From Alistipes montrealensis (GTDB lineage: Bacteria > Bacteroidota > Bacteroidia > Bacteroidales > Rikenellaceae), in the NCBI RefSeq assembly GCF_018362775.1, contig NZ_JAGYXY010000002.1, forward strand, positions 323,021 through 387,020: a stretch of 64,000 bases of DNA, written 5' to 3'. Numbering within the stretch: position 1 is the stretch's first letter; each line of letters starts with the position of its first letter. This document shows, piece after piece, positions 60,181-64,000 of this stretch. The notes beneath the pieces are model-generated. The model did not search any database and had not been told where the DNA came from. It was given only the letters and a program-made list of their open reading frames with translations. The position numbers were made by a program, and so were the translations under genes.

Positions 60181-61050
60181 ATGAAGCAGATTCTCGCAGA
60201 TATTAAACCTGTGGGCAGCAACAATCTATTCGTTACCCACTATTGGCCCGACAAGCAGACCGATCCGCCGCTCCATTACCACGAAGATTACATGCTCTGC
60301 CTGACACTTCACGTGCGCGGCAAACGCATTATGGACAACGTGGTCGAAGATTTCACCGAAAAAGACCTCGTACTCATCAATCCCGGCACACCGCATTGTT
60401 TCAAGCGTGACGCAGCGTACGCCGACGCCGCATGCGAAACCTCGACGGTCATGTTCAGCCACGACATGCCGGAGTGGAAACTCCTCGCCCTGGATCACAT
60501 GATACCCATCCGCGACCTGCTGCTGCGCCCCGTGGCAGGACTGCGTTTTTCAAAAAAAATAATCGACTCCGTACTCGACCGGATGCTGCAACTGCCCAAG
60601 CTCAGCGGTTTTGAAGCCGTCTCGCTCTTTTTCAACATCCTCAACGACCTTGCCACAGCACCACCCGAAGAGGTCGAACCGATCGGTTCACGCCACAGCG
60701 GGTCGTATCAGGACCACCGGGTGCAACGGATCGTCCTGTTCGTGGAAGACAATTATCCCCGGAAACTCACGCTCGAAGAGATCGGCCGCGCGGTAGGCAT
60801 GTCCCCGTCGTCGGTATGCCGCTACTTCAAGCGCCGCACGCACCAGAACCTGTGGGAGTACATCAACAGTTTCCGCATCAACCGTGCAGCGCAGCTTATC
60901 ATCGAAACACAGCTCCCGATTTCGGAAATAGGCTCCCGGTGCGGATTCAGCAACATCTCGAATTTCAACCACCTGTTCCGCGGCCATCTCGGAACCACGC
61001 CCAGCGACTACCGCCGGCGGTTCCGGACATCGCCCCTTACGGCAGAGTGA
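60181..61050 (+). CDS. AraC-family transcriptional regulator with cupin domain
   Basis: A 289-residue regulator. Residues about 20-110 form a cupin sensor (PPLHYHEDYMLCLTLHVRGKR, given in part; DLVLINPGTPHCFKRD), the layout of AraC proteins that sense sugars. The DNA-binding domain (about 180-280) has HTH 1 LTLEEIGRAVGMSPSSVCRYF and HTH 2 ISEIGSRCGFSNISNFNHLF, ending with GTTPSDYRRRF. It stands alone, divergent from queD; its targets are not evident. Confidence 0.94.
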   Translation: MKQILADIKPVGSNNLFVTHYWPDKQTDPPLHYHEDYMLCLTLHVRGKRIMDNVVEDFTEKDLVLINPGTPHCFKRDAAYADAACETSTVMFSHDMPEWKLLALDHMIPIRDLLLRPVAGLRFSKKIIDSVLDRMLQLPKLSGFEAVSLFFNILNDLATAPPEEVEPIGSRHSGSYQDHRVQRIVLFVEDNYPRKLTLEEIGRAVGMSPSSVCRYFKRRTHQNLWEYINSFRINRAAQLIIETQLPISEIGSRCGFSNISNFNHLFRGHLGTTPSDYRRRFRTSPLTAE

Positions 61051-61066
61051 CCCGCATACTTACATA

Positions 61067-61099
61067 AAAACAGGCGACCTATTCCGGGTCGCCTGTTTT
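61067..61099. terminator. Bidirectional terminator between AraC and sppA
   Basis: AAAACAGGCGACC and GGTCGCCTGTTTT form a perfect 13-base stem with a 7-base loop. Confidence 0.86.
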
Positions 61100-61116
61100 C
61101 GTATCGTCGGTCGAAG

Positions 61117-62883
61117 TTAGCGTAACTCGACCTTGTAAGGCGAGTACATCAGGACGCCTTGCTGGCTCAGGGCCTCGCGCACGGCGTTGTACTCCTTCAT
61201 CATCAGGCCCAGTTCCGAACGGGCGAATGCTTCGCGGACGCTCACGTTCAGCGAAGCGATGATTGCGGCAAAACCCGTCGGCTCCTCCTTCACTTCGACC
61301 ACCCGGTAGTTGTCACCCAATTCCGCTTTGTCGACGGCCAGCGCGATCGCCGTTTTCAAACCTCCGTAAGTGTCGATCAGACCGATTTCCAGAGCATCCT
61401 GACCCAGCCAGACACGGCCTCCGGCGATGTCGAGGACCTTCTCGATGGGCAGGTTGCGGCCTTCGGCGACATTGTTGGTAAAGGTCGTATAAACGCGGTC
61501 CACGCCGCGCATGATCATGGCACGCTGGACGGGCGACAGCGGTTCCGAACCGGCAAAGTCGGCCGCAGCATTGCTCTTTACGCCATCGACAGTAATGCCC
61601 AGCTTGTTTTTCAGGGCATCGCGCGTATCGAGGAACATGCCGAATACGCCGATCGAACCCGTGAGGGTCATTTTGTCGGCTACGATGGCATCGGCCGGGC
61701 AGGAGATGTAGTAACCGCCGCTGGCTGCATAAGAGCCCATCGACACGATGACGGGTTTCTCGGCACGCAGGAGTTCGATTTCACGCCAGATGACATCCGA
61801 AGCCAATGCGCTTCCGCCGGGGGAGTTGACACGCAGCACAACGGCTTTGACCTTCTCGTTATCACGCACGCCGGCGATCTCCGAAGCCAGCGTATTGCCG
61901 TAAATCTCCCTGCCGTAGCCCTCGCCGTCGACGATCTGTCCGTCGGCATAGACAATAGCCACCTGATCGGCGGAGATATTTTTCAGGTCGGCCCCTACCT
62001 GTGCGGCATAGTCGCCCAGCGTAATGAAATCGTAGTCGGAAGAGACACCCAGTTCGGCAAAGATATCGTCCATCTGGTCTTCGTAGACCAGGCTGTCGAC
62101 AAGTCCCTTTTCGAGGGCGTCTTCGGGAAGTGCGACCTCCAGTTTGTCGGCTATTTCGTTCAGCGTCTTCAGTTCGATTCCGCGCGACTCGGCGACGGCT
62201 CCGGAGATAACGCCCCACATCGAACTGACGAGGCTCTGCATCTGTTCGCGGTTGGCGTCGGACATCTTGTTATAGATATAAGGTTCTACGGCGCTCTTGT
62301 ATTTGCAGGCCGTGGGGCGGAACACTTCGGCCTTGAGGTCGAGTTTATCCAGCAAACCCTTGTAGAACATCAGGTTCATGGCCAGTCCCGACCACTGCAT
62401 GCCGCCTTCGGGCTGCATGTAGATCTTATCGGCGGCCGAAGCGAGGTAGTACTGTCCCTGCGAATAGACCTCGTTGTAGGAGACGACGAACTTGCCGCTC
62501 TGCTTGAATTCCACGATCGCTTCGCGGAGTTCCTCCAGGATCGCCGAGCCGGTAACGCCGCCGTTGCCGTTCATCCGCAGGTAGATGCCCTTGATACGGT
62601 CGTCGTCACGGGCAGCTTCGAGGGCGCGGAGCGCCTTCAGGAGCGGCAACTGCCGCTGGGTCTGGAGCGTCATCAGGTCGAGGCCCGCCAGCGGGTCGGA
62701 CGACGGAGCGTCGGTCAGCATCTCCGAGAAGTCGATTTTCAGGATCGACTCGGGATGTACGGTAACGCTCTTCTCCATCGAACCGGCTATGCCCAGCAAA
62801 ATGAAAATCCACAGGAAAAATACCAGGAACGTTCCCACGATGACCGCGAGAAGCCCTGCCAGAAAAGTCTTGAAAAAATTCAT
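61117..62883 (-). CDS. sppA: Signal peptide peptidase SppA (67 kDa type)
   Basis: Membrane serine protease that degrades cleaved signal peptides. The ATG before NFFKTFLAGLLAVIVG is chosen; it gives an N-terminal span (about 7-32) and 588 residues, the size of the double-domain type. The catalytic dyad is K196 (in ACKYKSAVEPY) and S388 (in GSYAASGGYY), in the same sequence contexts as in E. coli SppA. The second-domain motif RVNSPGGSALASD is also present. It is divergent from the Mrp/ApbC gene. Confidence 0.95.
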   Translation of the reverse strand: MNFFKTFLAGLLAVIVGTFLVFFLWIFILLGIAGSMEKSVTVHPESILKIDFSEMLTDAPSSDPLAGLDLMTLQTQRQLPLLKALRALEAARDDDRIKGIYLRMNGNGGVTGSAILEELREAIVEFKQSGKFVVSYNEVYSQGQYYLASAADKIYMQPEGGMQWSGLAMNLMFYKGLLDKLDLKAEVFRPTACKYKSAVEPYIYNKMSDANREQMQSLVSSMWGVISGAVAESRGIELKTLNEIADKLEVALPEDALEKGLVDSLVYEDQMDDIFAELGVSSDYDFITLGDYAAQVGADLKNISADQVAIVYADGQIVDGEGYGREIYGNTLASEIAGVRDNEKVKAVVLRVNSPGGSALASDVIWREIELLRAEKPVIVSMGSYAASGGYYISCPADAIVADKMTLTGSIGVFGMFLDTRDALKNKLGITVDGVKSNAAADFAGSEPLSPVQRAMIMRGVDRVYTTFTNNVAEGRNLPIEKVLDIAGGRVWLGQDALEIGLIDTYGGLKTAIALAVDKAELGDNYRVVEVKEEPTGFAAIIASLNVSVREAFARSELGLMMKEYNAVREALSQQGVLMYSPYKVELR

Positions 62884-62925
62884 AGTTGTTATAATTTGTT
62901 GTTGTCTTTCGTTTATGCGATGACG

Positions 62926-62933
62926 CAAATATA
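62926..62933 (-). promoter_or_regulatory. -7 promoter element of sppA
   Basis: Minus-strand TATATTTG matches the consensus; the leader would be about 38 bases. Confidence 0.5.
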
Positions 62934-62960
62934 GCGATTTTTTACGAAAAACAAATAAAA

Positions 62961-62979
62961 TTTATCGTTTTTCGATAAA
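62961..62979. promoter_or_regulatory. Palindrome in the sppA-mrp divergent region
   Basis: TTTATCG-TTTTT-CGATAAA is a perfect 7-base inverted repeat with a 5-base spacer, 40 bases before the mrp -7 element and 28 bases behind the sppA -7 element. It could be an operator. Confidence 0.4.
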
Positions 62980-63018
62980 ATAAATCCATATACTATATAT
63001 ATTCTCTAAAATATACGT

Positions 63019-63026
63019 TATCTTTG
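63019..63026 (+). promoter_or_regulatory. -7 promoter element of the Mrp/ApbC gene
   Basis: TATCTTTG fits TAnnTTTG; the leader to the ATG at 63136 would be about 105 bases. Confidence 0.5.
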
Positions 63027-63135
63027 TCGAAGATAAACACCGGCAAAGACAGGCGTGCCCCGGCACAGTCCGGATAAATCCGGATTTTCGCCCGGTCCGT
63101 ACTGCCGTTGTCCAAACGAACCACCGAAATACGAC

Positions 63136-64000
63136 ATGGAAGAAAGAATCAAAAAACTGCTTGCATCGGTCGTCCATCCGGAAACGGGACAGGACATCGT
63201 CACGAGCGGATTTATCGAACATACGGCATCCGCCGAAGGCAAGGTCACCGTCGTGCTGCGCTTCGCCAAGGCCCGCGACCCGTTTGCGGTGAAGATCAAG
63301 AATCAGGCCGAGGCCCTGTTGCGTGAGGCGTTCCCGGGTGCGGAAGTGCTCGTGGTCATCAAAGAGGGCGGCGCGGCTCCGCGTCCCGAACCCAAGTTGC
63401 AGACCACCACGGGCGGCATTGCCCGGGTGATCGCCGTCGCGTCGGGCAAGGGCGGGGTAGGCAAGTCGACCGTTACGGCCAACCTGGCCATCGCCCTGCG
63501 GAACATGGGCTTCCGCGTGGGAATACTCGACGCGGATATTTACGGACCGTCGCAGCCCAAGATGTTCGGCGTGGAGGGTTACGTGCCCGAAGCCGTGGCG
63601 GAAGACGGGGTAGACCACATCGTCCCGGCCGAATCGATGGACATCCGCCTGATGTCGATCGGGTTCTTCATCAAGCCCACCGATGCGTTGCTGTGGCGCG
63701 GCGCGATGGCGGTCAGCGCCCTTAAACAGATGATTCACCAAACCCGGTGGGGAACTCTGGACTTCCTGCTGGCGGACCTGCCTCCCGGTACGGGCGACGT
63801 ACACCTGTCGATCATCGGCGAACTGAAAATCGACGCCTCGGTGATCGTTTCGACCCCCCAGCAAGTGGCCGTTGCCGACGTGGTGCGGGGTGTGGAGATG
63901 TTCCGCAACGAAAATGTCAACATCCCGGTAGCAGGCATCATTGAAAACATGGCGTGGTTTACACCCGCCGAGCTGCCCGAAAACCGTTATTACCTCTTCG
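63136..64000 (+). CDS. mrp: Mrp/ApbC iron-sulfur cluster carrier ATPase (3' end outside window)
   Basis: P-loop ATPase that carries and transfers iron-sulfur clusters. The first 288 codons are present. Residues about 5-80 form the MIP18/DUF59-like domain (VVHPETGQDIVTSG). The deviant Walker A is ASGKGGVGKSTVTANLA (about 102-118), then DADIYGPSQPKM and LADLPPGTGDVHLSI, both typical. The C-terminal CxxC that binds the cluster would lie beyond the edge. Its promoter region is shared with sppA. Confidence 0.95.
   Translation, partial: MEERIKKLLASVVHPETGQDIVTSGFIEHTASAEGKVTVVLRFAKARDPFAVKIKNQAEALLREAFPGAEVLVVIKEGGAAPRPEPKLQTTTGGIARVIAVASGKGGVGKSTVTANLAIALRNMGFRVGILDADIYGPSQPKMFGVEGYVPEAVAEDGVDHIVPAESMDIRLMSIGFFIKPTDALLWRGAMAVSALKQMIHQTRWGTLDFLLADLPPGTGDVHLSIIGELKIDASVIVSTPQQVAVADVVRGVEMFRNENVNIPVAGIIENMAWFTPAELPENRYYLF

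Noticed and set aside
1..64000. CRISPR arrays, insertion sequences, integrases or prophage genes
   Set aside because: No spaced direct repeats, transposase or integrase motifs, or phage structural genes were seen on either strand; the tRNA-Cys gene shows no partial 3' duplication nearby.

Overview
The window is a GC-rich chromosomal stretch from a member of the Bacteroidota, most likely a gut Alistipes-like (Rikenellaceae) species. The phylum call rests on a complete SusC/SusD pair, BACON-domain lipoproteins with acidic residues after the lipobox cysteine, membrane-tethered TPR-HTH regulators, hybrid two-component sensors, few Shine-Dalgarno sequences, and repeated TAnnTTTG -7 promoter elements in front of genes. 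The genus call is inference from base composition and gene content.

Left part (1-12.8 kb): a minus-strand operon reads, in transcription order, two calcineurin-like phosphoesterases (a lipoprotein, then an exported form), a SusC-type TonB-dependent transporter, its SusD lipoprotein, and three further surface-type lipoproteins (triple BACON; fimbrillin-like/jelly-roll; BACON+DUF5689, cut by the window edge). No glycoside hydrolase or peptidase is seen, so the locus looks like an uptake system for a phosphorylated substrate. A divergent membrane-anchored TPR regulator (13.0-14.7 kb) probably controls it.

14.8-24.3 kb: a two-gene unit pairs a protein carrying a YbjN/secretion-chaperone-like fold with a trypsin-like protease that has no signal peptide, a zinc ribbon and a similar C-terminal domain. 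Then come tex, a LemA-DUF3137 operon with two orphan membrane proteins, and a second TPR-HTH regulator.

24.3-37.5 kb: an S-type sulfatase and a GH130-like lipoprotein (convergent), a small phosphoesterase, tRNA-Cys(GCA), dprA-tatD-asparaginase, an exbB-(membrane protein)-exbD-exbD operon, rnhB, a DUF6427-like membrane protein and an AraC regulator.

37.5-64 kb: a strong small-RNA candidate, then lipA-lipB-recJ, a 1051-residue hybrid sensor kinase with a periplasmic sensor, a nitroreductase, a HAD hydrolase followed by a membrane protein and an ABC ATPase with several degenerate motifs, an ITPase, a Gfo/Idh/MocA oxidoreductase, folE, a cytosolic PAS hybrid kinase, CsgG-like and DUF4136 envelope proteins with an outer-membrane barrel, a methyltransferase behind a structured leader, an aldo/keto reductase, polA, queD, a second AraC regulator, sppA, and an Mrp/ApbC ATPase cut by the right edge. 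No rRNA, CRISPR array, insertion sequence or prophage was seen. Most of the right half is housekeeping; the accessory character lies in the first 28 kb.
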